A stretch of DNA of 64,000 nt from Rhinopithecus roxellana. Its lineage: Eukaryota > Chordata > Mammalia > Primates > Cercopithecidae. Positions within the stretch are counted from its first letter, which is position 1. Each line of letters begins with the position of its first letter. The stretch covers positions 38,343,156 to 38,407,155 of the forward strand of contig NC_044568.1 in assembly GCF_007565055.1 (NCBI RefSeq), given 5' to 3'. Made by a program: the position numbers and the translations under genes. Below the pieces are notes generated by a model. The model was not told the DNA's origin. It saw nothing but the letters and a program-made list of their open reading frames with translations, and searched no databases. This document shows, piece after piece, positions 22,801 to 35,114 of the stretch.

Positions 22801-25800
22801 GCCATTCTCTTCTAGTCTCTTCCTCTTTTGTCTGAACACTCACTGCCTTCCTTATCTTTCCAACTCCACCCTTAACATCTGTTCTCTCCTCCTTGAGATA
22901 AACAATCCAGATGTGTTTTCATACCTTGTGTAACATTTTTTATTTTTTCAAGATATCATCAGACCAAAAGTCCATCAAGTATCCCTAACATTAGGCATGA
23001 CCAAAAAAGTCCCAAACTCCTACCTACTTCCTACCATTTAGTCTTCTCTCTTCTTCTTTCTCTTTCTCTGTTTCTCTCTCTCTCTTTTTCTCATACACAC
23101 ACACAGACACGCCTAACTAGAGGGTATCTGACTTGTTTTAGATAAGCAGTTTAAGAAATAAATTTTACATTTAATTCTAAGCAAGTGAGAAAAACCATGG
23201 GCCAGGATTTCAGAATTCCTCAACAACTTAAAAGAAAGTATTCAGGTGTGTACGGTCATTAATCAACCTCTAAGAATTTATTTTCTTTAAAAAACTGATT
23301 CCTTTCCTTCTACCTTTCTTTCATCTCTGGCTATTATTAAACACCCAGTCATAAGCTTCTTAATGGCAAATATTCTTATTTTCCATCAATTTTCTCAAAG
23401 GGTGAGGCAGCTTATTTTAGCCAAGTTAAAAATTCATTTAAGATTCATGTATGCCGAGTTCTAGACAAAACACTAACCTTTTGGTGTTTGGCCTTAACTT
23501 CGTCAAACATAACTTCCTGCCTTAAAAAAGTTTTAAATGTTAATTAAAAACACTCAAAGAGTCTTAGTCAAAAAATAGTCCTGAACTTAGACCTATTCTC
23601 GCCTACAAAATGATGAGTTACAGTAAGAAGCATATGGATTAAATGTCTCCTTAAACTTGATGTGAATTTAAAAATTACTCAGTATTTGGAAAACATATCT
23701 ACATTTTGTTGAATTAGCTAGTAAAAACGTTTGAATGTAATCTAATATAAATTGCAGTCAGTTTTAATTCCTCAGATCCAAATTAGGAGTATGTGCTTAT
23801 ATTATACTAAAAAGTTTCCAGATTGTTCACTAGGAGTTCAAAAGTTTAATGGGAACCAAAGGAAACTTATAGTCAGACAAGACAGTTGGTGTTAGTGACC
23901 ATGACTTTAATGTCATTTTTAATCTTCACCACCTCAGTAAGTGAACACTGAATACCAACAGAAGGTCAGGAATATTAGTTCTTAGGATTTTGGAGATGAT
24001 TGAAAACGTAGAACATTTGGTCTTCTGTGAGAACACGAATCCATAAATCATTATAATTTTCATTAATTTATAATTTATAATCTGCCTTCATCCAAAAGAG
24101 TTTTGAAGTGGCTCACAATAAAATATATATGCAATTGCACTCAATTAAGCCAGTAGAATTAGTGCAAGAACACCTGTTTTCCTATACTTGCACACAGATT
24201 TTTTCAAACATGTATTAAACAAATATTGATTGTTATCTTACTTTGTGTACTAAATCCTGCTATGCACTGGAGTTGGGGAGCACTACATAAACAACAAAAC
24301 TCCTGCCTTTTAAAAACATATAATTTCTTCGGATAAACAGACAGCAGATATACAAATTATATTTGTACTGCATGTCACTACTTTGTATAATAACATGGCA
24401 TACATTTTATCTAAATATAGGTGGTAATAGAGTTTTAAATAACAATATTCACCCTGGCTGAGAAACAAGAGAAAATAAAACAAATACATTGCCTCAGAGC
24501 TCAGTATTATTTGACTCCACACTCATTTTTCATCTGAAACAAATTATTAGAGTTTTGCAGTGATTGGTACCTCCTCTATGAATAAATATCATTTTTCCAA
24601 AGGATGCTCAAGAGAGATTAGAGATCAATATGGATTCATTTTTGTCTTATAGTGGGAAATACTGGCCCTACACAGCTATCACATGCCAAGACAGAATCGA
24701 GAGATCACAGACCTTGTCTTTCTATCTATCACCCTTGCTCTTTTATGCACATGTAAACTTCAAGCCTTCCTCATTTTCCTGACAGGTGCACTAAAGACAC
24801 TTGAATTATTTACACTGTTCCTAATGTAAAATAGTGTGCATTTAGCAACTGAGCCAAAATCTTTTTGCAAAGAAACCTGGCTTTAAAATACCAGAGCGGT
24901 ACAAGATTAGTGAATCTCAGCAGAGGTGTAAGAATTAATCTCACTGAAGGTATTACTGCTAGCATATGTAGGAGAGGGATAAGAAATGAATTCACAACAG
25001 TTCGCTCTTCCATGACTATCTTAAATTTCTTCTTTGCATAGCTACCTCCCATTCTTGCTTTCCTTCTCCTTCATTTCAAACCATTGCATTATTCTTTTTT
25101 TCTTTCATGGCTGCAATTAGTGTAGCAGAGTTGGTAACTCCTATAAGTCACTGGCCTGACTCTACAACATCTACCAAGAACCATGTTAGCGAGTGTCCCA
25201 AAGGAGACTTCATTAGGAAGCTGACCCAAACCTCTGCCCTCGACTAACCCCTTCTGTTGATTCTCCCTGCTCCACTTTGATTAGCCTTGTCTTGAAATTG
25301 GTGCAGAAGGTACTTTTGTATGATTTTAAGAATACAAACTTGATTCCTTTAGAAGACAATAAAAGTCTGTTTTTCCTCTCCGAGGGTAACTGTCTTTTTT
25401 GTTTCTTTGAATTTAAAGGCTCTCACATTCTTATACCACTGCCATATTACAACAGACAAAATCATGGAATTTTGGAGGAATAAAAAAGTTCTCAGAGATG
25501 TAAGTGGAGGGAAATTGAGGAAAATATCAGATCACTTATAGTTTTCTTCACACACAAAGAAAATAAAGCCATTTTGAATGCAATTCAAGTTTTGAATAAG
25601 GATATTTAAAAATTCCCCATTCTGCTGTAGTTGTGGTTTGCATAAACTACTTTTCATTAAAAAGCTAGTCTGACTCTATCTGATATTATGTCAGCAAAGG
25701 ATGATCGTCTTCAGATTTACTCATTTCTTGTTTTGTATTTTAATGTTTCTCCAGCCATTTTACAGTTCTAAACAAGCAAAAGGTAATGTTTAAGGAAAAA

Positions 25801-25928
25801 TTACAATGTATTTATACTTGTTATTAAGGAAACGAAGCCTAGCGTCTGCCCTTAAAAGGATCATGTTTATGTCATGCTATAGATTTTTACATCAGGCTTT
25901 TGGATTTTGTGTTGTTCTTACTATTTTA
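22801..25928. other. AT-rich DNA with CT-rich tract and L2 relic
   Basis: A CT-rich then CA run lies at 23041-23108. About 24190-24370 resembles the reverse L2 end ('tattaaacaaatattgattg', 'caaaactcctgcctttta'). I see nothing else nameable and no exon-like conserved frame. Confidence 0.5.
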
Positions 25929-25937
25929 GATTTGTTT

Positions 25938-26239
25938 GTTTATTTATTTATTATTTGGAGACAGAGTTTTGCTCCTGTTGCCCAGGCTGGAGTGCGATGG
26001 CGCAGTCTCGGCTCACCACAACTTCCACCTCCGGGAGTCGAGCAATTCTCCTGCCTCAGGCCCCCGAGTAGCTGGGATTATAGACATGCACCACCACGCT
26101 CAGCTAATTTTGTATTTTTAGTAGAGATGGGGTTTCTCCATGTTGGTCAGGCTAGTCTTGAACTCCCAACCTCAGGTGATCCAACTGCCTTGGCCTCTCA
26201 AAGAGCTGGGATTACAGGAGTGAGCCACAGTGACCGGCC
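25938..26239 (-). mobile_element. Alu, full length, with target-site duplication
   Basis: Reversed Alu from 'tttatttatttattatttgg' and 'agacagagttttgctcctgt' to 'gagccacagtgaccggcc'. GATTTGTTT flanks both sides (25929-25937 and 26240-26248). The 168-codon frame at 25806-26312 is mostly antisense Alu and is rejected as a gene. Confidence 0.95.
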
Positions 26240-26408
26240 GATTTGTTTATTTTTTTACTTGACTGGGCATTTTCCCATAATTACAAACACTTCAAAACTA
26301 AAATTACCATAGAAAATTGTAGTTACTCTTCTTTCCACATAAAAATGTGTGATTTTCTTTGAAATTCCTAACAAGTTTTCCTAAAACCATTCTAGATGTG
26401 CAAATAAT

Positions 26409-26850
26409 GATTTTTTTTTTTTTTTTAAACTTTAAGTTCTGGGATACATGTGCAGAACATGCAGGTTTGTTACATAGGTATACATGTGCCATGGTGCTTT
26501 GCTGCACGTATCAACCCATCGTTTAGGTTTTAAGTCCCATATGCATTAGGTATTTGTCCTAATGTTCTCCCTCCCCTTGCTCCCCATCCCCGACAGGCCC
26601 CGGTGTGTGATGTTCCCCTTCCTGTGTCCATGTGTTCTCATTGTTCAACTCCCATTTATGAGTGAGAACATGCAGTATTTGGTTTTCTGTTCCTGTGTTA
26701 GTTTGCTGAGGATGATGGTTTCCAGCTTCATCCATGTCCCTGAAGAGGACATAAACTCTTTCTTTTTTATGGCTGCACAGAATTCCATGGTGTATATGTG
26801 CCACATTTTCTTTATCCAGTCCACCATTATGGGCATTTGGGTTGAACAAC
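26409..26850 (-). mobile_element. L1PA-type 3' end, 5'-truncated
   Basis: The reversed L1 tail starts with a T17 run at 26411-26427, then 'aaactttaagttctgggata', 'tacataggtatacatgtgcc', and reversed ORF2 C-terminus ending near 'gggcatttgggttgaac'. A 63-codon minus frame (26645-26836) is the tail of ORF2, with WHIYTMEF visible. The overlapping 246-codon plus frame is antisense to L1 and is rejected. Confidence 0.93.
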
Positions 26851-27849
26851 TGTTTATTAATGAACACTGCTACTACCAATCCACAAAGGGAAAAACAATT
26901 TTAAAAAATCTTAACGTTCCATATGCAATGCAAGCATTTATATACACACACACACACACACACGTATTTCAGAGAAGTTGTCAAAAGATGCGTATTCACT
27001 CTTGTATATTGCTACTCACATATAATGTGAGGAAGCTGATTTTTTCGTTCTTTGAAGGCAGGGACCAAATCTCCCTTCCTTCTCTGAGTGTACATAATAG
27101 GGGCAAGAACATATCATTGTCCATTTATATGCCCTCACTGCAGGAGTCAATGAACCCTCAAGTTCTTCATATAGACAATATAGTTTATTTGGATATGAAT
27201 TCAATTTTGTTGAGACAAGGGAGCTGCCTTCATTTCTCCGTGATCACATGGATTTTAATTTTAAGATGCCAGGGAATATCTTCCCTTCACATTCTTGCTT
27301 GACAAGAAGTGACAGAAAACTACAGGACCAATATAATTATTACAAACCAACCCCAGGCTTTTCCTCCCTTGATTCCCAGCTTGTTCCCATTTCATGCTCA
27401 TTTCTGCTTGGAATTCAGTGACTGGCTACATAATCTACTCACTGTCCTTCACCCTGACTTAGATTTGTTGCTTGCACTTTGCCATCTTGGTTCTGACCCC
27501 ACTTTTCTTGAGGGCTTCGAACTCTAAATCTTTGATATTCCTGTTCCAGACTAACTTGCTAGAATATTTCATTCAATTTTTCATCATTGGCTCCAACTGC
27601 TGTTTCTAGATTACAATTATATTTTAACCACTGGCAAAAAGCAGAGATATTTGTAGGAAATCATTTAGTGTGCTCCATACATCCTTGACAACTCACAGAA
27701 AGATCTCTGGTAGATCTCTATTTATTTTTTAAATAAAACTTAATATATATTTAGTTCAGACAAAACATTTTGTCATACTTTGTTTATACAGCTTGAACTT
27801 TCCTAATGACATTGTTGACTGCTGACTGTGAAGTCGTTAGTCCCCTTAG
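26851..27849. other. Unassigned DNA with a short (CA)n
   Basis: A (CA)n tract of about 20 bp lies near 26944-26964. I see no recognisable gene or repeat beyond it. Confidence 0.45.
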
Positions 27850-27852
27850 TCC

Positions 27853-28155
27853 TTTTTTTTTTTTTTTCCTCCTGAGAGAGGATCTCACTCTATCACCCAG
27901 GCTGGAGTGCAGTCACATGATCATGGCTCACTGCAGCCTCAATCTTTGGGGTTCAAGAGATCCTTCTGAGTTAGCCTCCCAAGTAGCTGAGACTACAGGC
28001 ATGTGCCATCACGCCCGGAAAATTTTTATATTTTTTATAGAGACAAGGTTTTGCTATGCTGCCCAGGCTGGGCTCAAACATCTGGGCTCAAGTGATCTGC
28101 CCACTTTGGACTCCCAAAGTGCTGAGATTATACGCTGGAGCCACCATGCCCAGTC
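27853..28155 (-). mobile_element. Old Alu (AluJ-like) with near-perfect target-site duplication
   Basis: Reversed Alu with many substitutions and an old-type core ('gcagcctcaatctttggggt', 'ttttttatagagacaaggtt'). The flanks match over about 11 bases: 'tccccttagtc' before the tail (from 27841) and 'tccccctagtc' after the element (about 28158-28168). One difference between them fits age. Confidence 0.9.
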
Positions 28156-28439
28156 TGTCCCCCTAGTCTTAAGGATGAAAAGAATTCTATGAGGTTATCT
28201 TATCCTTCTTCCAAAACCCTTACTTCCGCACTATAGTGAAAACAATACCATATATTTACATATCTGTATATCTAGCCCAGGAACAAGTGATTATAATGGT
28301 AACCTTTTACAATTAAAATCTGACACATAGAGGAAAATTCCGTTATGAGAAGGCAGCACAACACTACAAAATTAGGGTTGGTTTTTATTTAAATGGGCCT
28401 GCCTCAAATGCATCTCTATCACTGAATAACATTAGAGAC

Positions 28440-28610
28440 TGTATCAACTGATCTTCTGAACCTTGATTCATCAGCAAACCAAAAAAAAAAAAAAAAAAAA
28501 TCATACCTACTCTCCAAGGTTTCTGTGAATAACAAATGACATAACGGTATAAATCACAGAGAAATGAGTATGTCACATGGTCAGTGCTTAATATCTATGT
28601 TAGTATTTAT
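28440..28610 (+). repeat. MIR SINE, forward, split by an A20 run
   Basis: 'gaaccttgattcatcagcaa', an A run at 28482-28500, 'tcatacctactctccaaggt', 'cacatggtcagtgcttaata'. This is the MIR 3' half with an expanded A tract in the middle. Confidence 0.6.
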
Positions 28611-28639
28611 AACCATAAATCAGAGTGAATAGCAGCTAA

Positions 28640-28860
28640 GACTCAGAAATCTCTATGGGTCAGACACGTGTAAATGTTTTAATTCATGCAGTAATCCTAT
28701 ATGGCAGATACTGTTTCCTGCAGGAGAAACCTGGGGCACTGACAGGTTAGACAATTTGCACAACCAACGTAACATTGTGAAAAAGGACGGAAGCAGGATT
28801 GAAAGTTAGACAGTCTGGCTCCAGAGCCCGTTGCTTGTTGCTATGACTCAGCACCTCTCC
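28640..28860 (-). repeat. MIR SINE, reverse orientation
   Basis: 'gtgtaaatgttttaattcatgc', 'tcctatatggcagatactgt', 'gcaggattgaaagttagaca', 'ctggctccagagcccgttgc' give the complete reversed MIR order. It faces the forward MIR just upstream. Confidence 0.8.
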
Positions 28861-29944
28861 TCATGCTTGGAAAGTTAGCAAACATGGGCAATGGGTAACT
28901 CCGAAGACAAGTGTTTGTAACAGGTTCTGAAACTTGGCAGCATCATGTGGAAACACGGAATCTTGCTGAATTACAATTCTTTTAACAGTTTTAGCAGTTG
29001 CAAGCCAGCAGTGATGCTTATCATTGAAGTATTGGCTTTTATGTGCACTGCGCTCTGGCACACTGGTTTAAATGAGACAGATTAGCTCCCATCTCAGAAC
29101 AATTACGTCAATTAAGTGTAAAGGCCATCCCCACCCCACCCTGATCCTGGGTATGTAAACAATATTGATTTTAAGTTTATAGATTAAATAAACTGAACAC
29201 CAGTTGAAATTTATAGAAAATAATTAACCATAAGGTGATTCAGTCAAAAGTTTATTGAAAGTAACTAAAGTAATGGAAACTATTGATTGTTACAAGGATT
29301 GATCAAGTAATCCAAATAAATTTCATTTAATCAGGATTTAATTGGGCAATACTAAAACTGAATAAAAGTCAATGGAAATGGATAGGATGGTGTCTGAGTA
29401 TATATTTGTATTTAAAGTCTTCATTTAAAAGCATAAATTGTTATTTCATAGAGATACTCGTGTCTTTCCAGATGCTTTTGCACATGTTTCCTTTAAATTT
29501 ATATATAAGAAGAAAAGGGTGGCTGTAAACTGATATAAAGTTTAAATCAGATTCAATAGATTCAAAGTATTTTAAGAGTTGAATTTCTATAGTACTTGGA
29601 AAAAATACTCTGAAGATTCAGTTATAAAATTTCTCTTGAATGTATTACAACCCCTTACAAGGCAAAATTCTAAAAGTAGGACACACAATATTTTCACTTA
29701 CTTCTCATTTCCTTTTTTATTCTATCATTTTTTTTTTTTTCCACAAGAGATACAATTTTACTTTAGGAATTCTAGAATTTTTTTTATCCTATGAAATCTA
29801 AATCTCTCCCTATAGGCTTAATTAAATTAACAGATATTTGATCATAGTAAGGAAGCATAAGATAGTAATTAAATTGGATAGAGTCAGTAGCCTTATGGAC
29901 TTAAAAGGGTATAGGCTAAGATATTTTGGAGATCTTGTTTTGTA
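28861..29944. other. AT-rich non-coding DNA
   Basis: A poly(T) tract lies near 29728-29740. No gene or element is recognised. Confidence 0.45.
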
Positions 29945-30120
29945 TCTTAGGATTGTTACAAACTAGCTATGTGGCATCAGGCAGTTTACATTTTGTATGT
30001 CCTTATTTATCATCTAAAATAAAGGTTTGCCTTCTATCCCTGTCAAAAGTGAAGATTTGCCTAAACACTGTATGAAATCTAACCCAATGTCTTACACATA
30101 AGGGGATACTTCTTGAATGT
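29945..30120 (+). repeat. MIR SINE, forward
   Basis: 'acaaactagctatgtggcat', 'gtccttatttatcatctaaa', 'acccaatgtcttacacataa' follow the forward MIR core and 3' half. Confidence 0.65.
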
Positions 30121-30442
30121 TACTCCCCACTTTCTCTTCTGGAGATTTGAATAGAACCAAATTTGACTATTTCTCTTTCTTCCAGAATGCCACTTAAATA
30201 TCTATTCAAGTAAAAAGGGCATTAAGAATGCTTTATGATCATGTATGCCCTCCTGAAATAAAACAAAAAAAGCTAGGATTTTACCCTGGCTTGAATTTTG
30301 GGTGGGACACTAATTCACACAGTGCTCCTCAATTCTTGGAAGAAATGACATACATAATAACGTAACGGCATACGTATTGGTAGTAAACTAGTCCTATGAT
30401 GTGAATTTTGGCTTTCACACTGTTTTCTTTTTATTTTAATTT

Positions 30443-30575
30443 TAAAACTTTTTTTGTAGAGATAGGGTCTTGCTTTATTGCCCAGGCTTGTCTCAAACTC
30501 CTGGCCTCAAGCGATCCTCCCATCCAGCCTCCCAAAACGCTGAAATTCCAGGTGTGAGCCACGGAATCTGGCCAG
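30443..30575 (-). mobile_element. Alu left-monomer type fragment (FLAM-like)
   Basis: Reversed monomer from 'ttttttgtagagatagggtc' through 'ctcctggcctcaagcgatcc' to 'gtgagccacggaatctggcc'. Only one arm is present, about 130 bp, with no second arm or linker. This fits a free left Alu monomer or a half Alu. Confidence 0.8.
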
Positions 30576-31219
30576 ATTACTTTCTTTTTGTTAGCTTTTA
30601 TCTTTATATGAATTCCATTGAAAGCAAAGCCTAAGATAGGATTTGAGTTCAGATAATTTTTGTTTGTTTTTTGTTTGTTTTGTTTTTTTTGTTGTTTGTT
30701 TTAGATGCAATCACAGAAACTCAGAGTGAAGGAGCAGAGGGAGTCAGACAAGGACCAAGGCTCCAAATGTGTGTGTTTGAAGCTGGCAGCTACTTGGAAC
30801 AACCGGATTCATTCCTTCTGGGTATCCTCTGAAGAACTGCAGAGAAGCAGTCAACATTTTCTTCTGATTTTCCATCAAGGTCTAGTTGAATTTAAAGCCT
30901 GGACTCCACTGATTGAGGAACACCCCTGAGGAGTTAAATTTCCTATACATCCAGGCTTTGCCTGATTGAGAACTGAACAAATTTCCATAGTTTCAAAGAA
31001 AGATCTAAGGCAGCAAAGCTGAGACCTGACAGATGCTTAGGTAACATGTCATCAATGTGAACAGAGGACTGTCCACTTCAGCAGCATCAGATAACATCAG
31101 AGATTTATGACTTTTGACATTGAAAATGAGACTATTTTATGAAGTTAAATTGACAGCTTTGTTTGAAAAAGCAAAAGATATGACCGTATCATGCTTAAAT
31201 TAATGTAATAGTAGAAATG
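30576..31219. other. TTTG-rich tract and unassigned DNA
   Basis: A (TTTG)n-like tract lies at 30659-30704. A 74-codon frame follows (30705-30929) but has no recognisable domain. Confidence 0.45.
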
Positions 31220-31335
31220 AGAATGGTGATAATAATTATAGCTAATCCTTACTATGCACCTACTATCTGCCAGGTACTAGTTTAAGCCCTTGATCTGTGT
31301 TTTCTACCTAATCTTTACAAATGAATTTATTTCCC
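31220..31335 (-). repeat. MIR SINE, reverse orientation
   Basis: 'taatccttactatgcaccta', 'ctgccaggtactagtttaag', 'ctacctaatctttacaaatg' are the reversed MIR 3' half. Confidence 0.65.
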
Positions 31336-31379
31336 AACCTCAAAATCTGAATTTCCCAGTCTTCCCTATCTTAGTAACT

Positions 31380-32228
31380 ATCTGCTCCAATCTGCAATGG
31401 TCGGGACAAAAAATCTTGGTTTCACCTTCAACTCATCCCATACCCCAGGTGGGTGAGTAATGTTGGCCCTAGGTTTCAATTGTATTTTGAGACTGACCAC
31501 TTCTCATCTCCCTCACCATTACCTCCTTGGCTCAAGCAACCACCAGTTGCAACCTAGTCTTCCTGTCTTGTCAGTGCCATACCTAATCCTTTAAAACCTG
31601 TTCTCTCCCAAACAGCCACGGTCACAGTGACTCACTGAAATCTCAAGTGACATCATGTTTTTCTTCAGTTCAATACTGTCCCTTAGCTCCTCATTTTTTT
31701 CAGAGTAAAAAATTTAGATCCTTGAAATTACTTAAAATTTCACCTGCAACTCTATCTTTCTCCACCTGTTCTAGAGGCTCTGGATTCCATGCTCTTTTCA
31801 AACACACTAAATGCATTCCAGTTTCAGAGGCTTTGCTGTGGATGCTGTCACCTATAAGGCCCTTCTAATCTGGTCTGCTCACAACCTGATCCGTAACTTT
31901 AATCACTTATCCTCTCAAATGCCTCCTTCACAGAGAGAACAGCCTGTATAAATACAGCCTATATAAAATGCAAACATTCATCCATTTCTACGTTCTATTA
32001 AGAGGGTAAACCCCTACCCATATCTATGCTCTTATAGCCTTTTGAATAATGCATACTGGCAACTGAACATTATATATATTTTTTAGTTTATTGATGATAT
32101 AATTCATGCTTTGAATATGAGCTACAGAGAACCAGGACTTTGCCTTTTTGATCACTGCTGTATCTGCAGACCTTAAAATAAAGTCCTTCACAGAGTAGGC
32201 ACTTTATTCATGTGTTTTGAATGAGCAA
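31380..32228 (+). repeat. Long L2 LINE 3' region
   Basis: Successive L2 landmarks: 'cctccttggctcaagcaacc', 'agtgactcactgaaatctca', 'tctggtctgctcacaacctg', 'tgcctccttcacagagagaa', ending 'cacagagtaggcactttatt'. At about 850 bp it is one of the longest old relics here. The frame 31647-31868 is inside it. Confidence 0.75.
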
Positions 32229-32400
32229 ATCACCATTTTATGAGGTAGGCACTATTACTCTCAAAATTTACAAATGTGGATAATGAGACACAAATAGATA
32301 AGTATTGCGCTTTGCTTAGCCAAGGCCATATACCTGGTAAGTGGAGAGATAGATTAGCATATAACTAGAGGTCAAGTTCTTAAACTGTATGCTAATTTTG
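32229..32400 (-). repeat. MIR SINE, reverse orientation
   Basis: 'tttatgaggtaggcactatt', 'aatgtggataatgagacaca', 'tagccaaggccatatacctg'. Reversed MIR directly abutting the L2 end. Confidence 0.7.
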
Positions 32401-32616
32401 TCCCCTTCAGATATAGCATGCACTCTCCAATTTGCCATAGCCCCCCACTGGCACACTGTATTCTTTCATGTTATCTGTTTGACCCTTGTTGAATTTAAGT
32501 TGTAATTTCAAGCTGAAATAATAGAAGACACAAGGAAACTGTGAGGGATGGAAGACAGACTAGATTAGGTCAGGAGAGAAAGAGAGAGAAGAAAAAAGGG
32601 AGGAAAGGTCAACCAG

Positions 32617-32648
32617 TTCCTCTAAAACAACCAGTTGTTTTAGAGGAA
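32617..32648. repeat. Perfect 14-bp stem, 4-base loop hairpin
   Basis: TTCCTCTAAAACAA (32617-32630), loop CCAG, then its exact reverse complement (32635-32648). AACCAGTT also occurs twice (32611-32618 and 32629-32636). It sits next to a GA-rich tract (32575-32608). There is no T-run after it, and it is not a bacterial-type terminator. Confidence 0.9.
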
Positions 32649-33606
32649 GTTTAGTTTAAAGCTCTAAAAAATCTGTGTGTAAATGTGTATCTGTTGATAC
32701 CATTGGTAGTATTTTCAGAGTTTGGAAAAGACACTACACCTTTAAATCCACATGCCCACAGACTTATACATAGTACTGTTTCTTTCCCAGTGAAGCCTTA
32801 CTTATCACAGAAGACAACTACTGCATTCTTACTGGACAGAGAGTTTTGCATTTCTCAACTAGATCATAAATTCTTTCTAAATTGACGCATCACATCCTAA
32901 AGGCTGATTAAATTCCTTTAAATTTATTACTCAATTGAAATCTTCTCATGAGACATTTTAGCTTTCATTGCCCTCTGCCTATGAGATCACTGTTGTCTTA
33001 TATCTGATAGCTTGCAAAGGAGTCTAAATCTTTAATGGGTTTTATAAGTGAAATATCTTACTTGACACTCATTATAATATAAAACTATTTACAAATATCA
33101 TCAAACCACAAATAGACTACTCTTAATTAATATATAGTTTCTAGGAGGCAGTTTTATAATTATATAATTATATGTATATGTAATATATGTATTACATATA
33201 TACTTAATTTGGGAGCCAGTTCTGTAGAATTGAAGTGGTATTGGTTTATTGTGAATGAAATACAGAGCAGTTTGTTATTTTTCTAATCAATCTGAGTATG
33301 ATCGATTTCTACTAAGCCTATGCTGTACTGTGTGGTTGCCTGGAGCTGTGGGTGTATCATCATCGTAACTTTTTTCTCTCTTCCTCATCTTGAGTTAAGA
33401 TACTTGTAGAGTATCTGTGAGGACAAATATATAAGACAGCTTTTGTTTTTCAAGTGTTCTTGAACATTTCTTTCTAGAGTAGAAAGAAAACTAATTACAT
33501 TCATCTAGGACTGTGCTTTATAATCATACATTCAAAACTGAAGAAAACCTTCCGTATTCATCTATGTTTCAATTTGCACAACATTACAGAATTAATGTGC
33601 AACATT

Positions 33607-33712
33607 ATTATTTGAAAGTATACATCTAGCTCCTAACACTGAAGGATGAAAGTAAAGGAGAAAACAAGGCACAACAACAAATGTTATAGTTAGATGTATA
33701 CTTTTGAATAAT
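33607..33712. repeat. Imperfect inverted repeat, arms about 31 bases
   Basis: The left arm (33607-33638) and right arm (33682-33712) are reverse complements at about 27 of 32 aligned positions. They include a 14-base perfect core AAAGTATACATCTA / TAGATGTATACTTT. The spacer is 43 bases. It could fold into a long hairpin; I see no transposon signature beyond the arms. Confidence 0.75.
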
Positions 33713-34580
33713 AAGTTCAGTTCTGTCTGTATGTCCTCTTTATAAAATGGTTAGGTTGATGCTGCATAGAAACCATTCATTGCATTTAAACATTTCCTAC
33801 AATTTACTGTCATTGGAACCAACTTCATGAATTGAAAGATTGACGTTCTATGAGGGGAGAAAATGGTTTGCTTGGTTTACCTGTGTCTTGCTCATGAACA
33901 TGCTCTAGTACTTACCAACATGTTTTGAATATGATTGGAACTCAATAAATACATATAAAGTAATTTAATGAGTAGAGGTACAGATGTTGCCAGTGAGTAC
34001 CTCGGCAGACACTTGCTTTCCATGATAGTAGAAGCCTACCCAGGGCCATCACTACTTATTAATAACCCAAATTCTAACACTAGTTGGTGTTGGTATGTGG
34101 AATAAAATTTAGACTTGAACTCTTAAAAAAAAAAAAAAAGGTCTACTAATATTACCATTACCACAAATTTGGACTCTTCATGATATTAAAATAGTTAGCT
34201 TATAAATTTCTGTTTATATCTTAAAGCTATAGGTGTGCTAGCCAAGTCTCCCATAACATAAATGCTCTCCCTCCTCTATATATTTCCACAATTTGAAGAA
34301 ACAGCATAACTCATCTACTAGTCCAGATGCTTACCAGGACCACAGATTTTTATAATCTGTGCTAGGTACTAAGCACACTCCATATGCTACTTTGTTAACT
34401 TTGAGTTATTAAAAGGAAACCAAAATCTACAATTGTAACATAACCATTATCATTCATCAAAAAACCTAACTTAATATAGCAAAGCGAAATATATTCTTTG
34501 GAGAAAATTTCAATGATAATGTGAAAAAAATACCAGTCTCCCAATATATCATACACAAACTCTGTCACATCCATACGCAC

Positions 34581-34605
34581 ACACCACCACCACCACCACC
34601 ACCAC
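34581..34605. repeat. (CAC)n trinucleotide microsatellite
   Basis: Eight CAC/CCA units in a row. It creates a spurious poly-Trp run on the minus strand. Confidence 0.95.
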
Positions 34606-34733
34606 CTTCGAAAATCATTGTAAACATGAGTTTTCCCTCTGCGGTTTTTTTCTTTTTTTGTATTTAACCTACTGACTATGCAACCTTCGTTCTTTTGGCT
34701 ACAGTAGTCAAAGCTGTATAACAAAGAGGGTAA

Positions 34734-34832
34734 GAGTATTTTTTACATAGGATTTTTGTGATAATTAAGTTTAAAAACTCACATAATACACTTAGCAGAG
34801 AGCCCCAAAAAATCAGATGTTAGATACATTTT
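34734..34832 (+). repeat. MIR SINE 3' half
   Basis: 'ataggatttttgtgataatt', 'aatacacttagcagagagcc', 'aaaaaatcagatgttagata' follow the MIR 3' half. Confidence 0.5.
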
Positions 34833-34844
34833 AAATATGATCAT

Positions 34845-35095
34845 GATCATTTATTATTACAGATACTTTTTATACAGAGATTGGATACTTTTTATCCATC
34901 AAATTTTTTACCAAAAATATACTGTGAAGATTTTTTTCCATCTCTTTAAATATCTTTCCAAAATATCATTTCAATGTTTGCTTAGCATTATGTTATATGA
35001 ACAGATAATTCTAACCAAATCTTTCTTGATGGGTATTTATATTGTTTCCAAACTTTATGTATCACAATTATTGCTATGATAAATAATCTTAGAAA
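34845..35095 (-). mobile_element. Possible decayed L1M fragment
   Basis: 'gggtatttatattgtttcca' and 'ttgctatgataaataatctt' recall reversed old L1 sequence. Support is weak. The 35.1-kb Alu inserted at its right edge. Confidence 0.35.
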
Positions 35096-35114
35096 TGAAT
35101 GTCCACAATTTTTT

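Larger units (their letters stand above)
32649..34733. other. AT-rich non-coding DNA
   Basis: It contains an AT-palindromic stretch near 33170-33200, an imperfect hairpin at 33607-33712, an A15 run near 34125-34139 and a CAC/CCA trinucleotide tract at 34581-34605. No gene is recognised. The minus frame 34395-34724 runs through the trinucleotide tract (poly-Trp) and is rejected. Confidence 0.5.

Noticed and set aside
25806..26312. 168-codon open frame
   Set aside because: Most of it is antisense Alu translation (the familiar pattern around CLRPPSSWDYRHAPP), which occurs at many Alus.
26562..27302. 246-codon open frame, the longest in the window
   Set aside because: Its first 100 codons are antisense to L1 ORF2/3' UTR and it continues through a (CA)n tract into unassigned DNA. 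No domain, no conserved context.
32617..32648. Rho-independent terminator
   Set aside because: A hairpin exists, but there is no following T-run and this is not bacterial DNA.
34395..34724. 109-codon minus-strand frame with a poly-Trp run
   Set aside because: The run is the (CAC)n tract read backwards; no other protein evidence.
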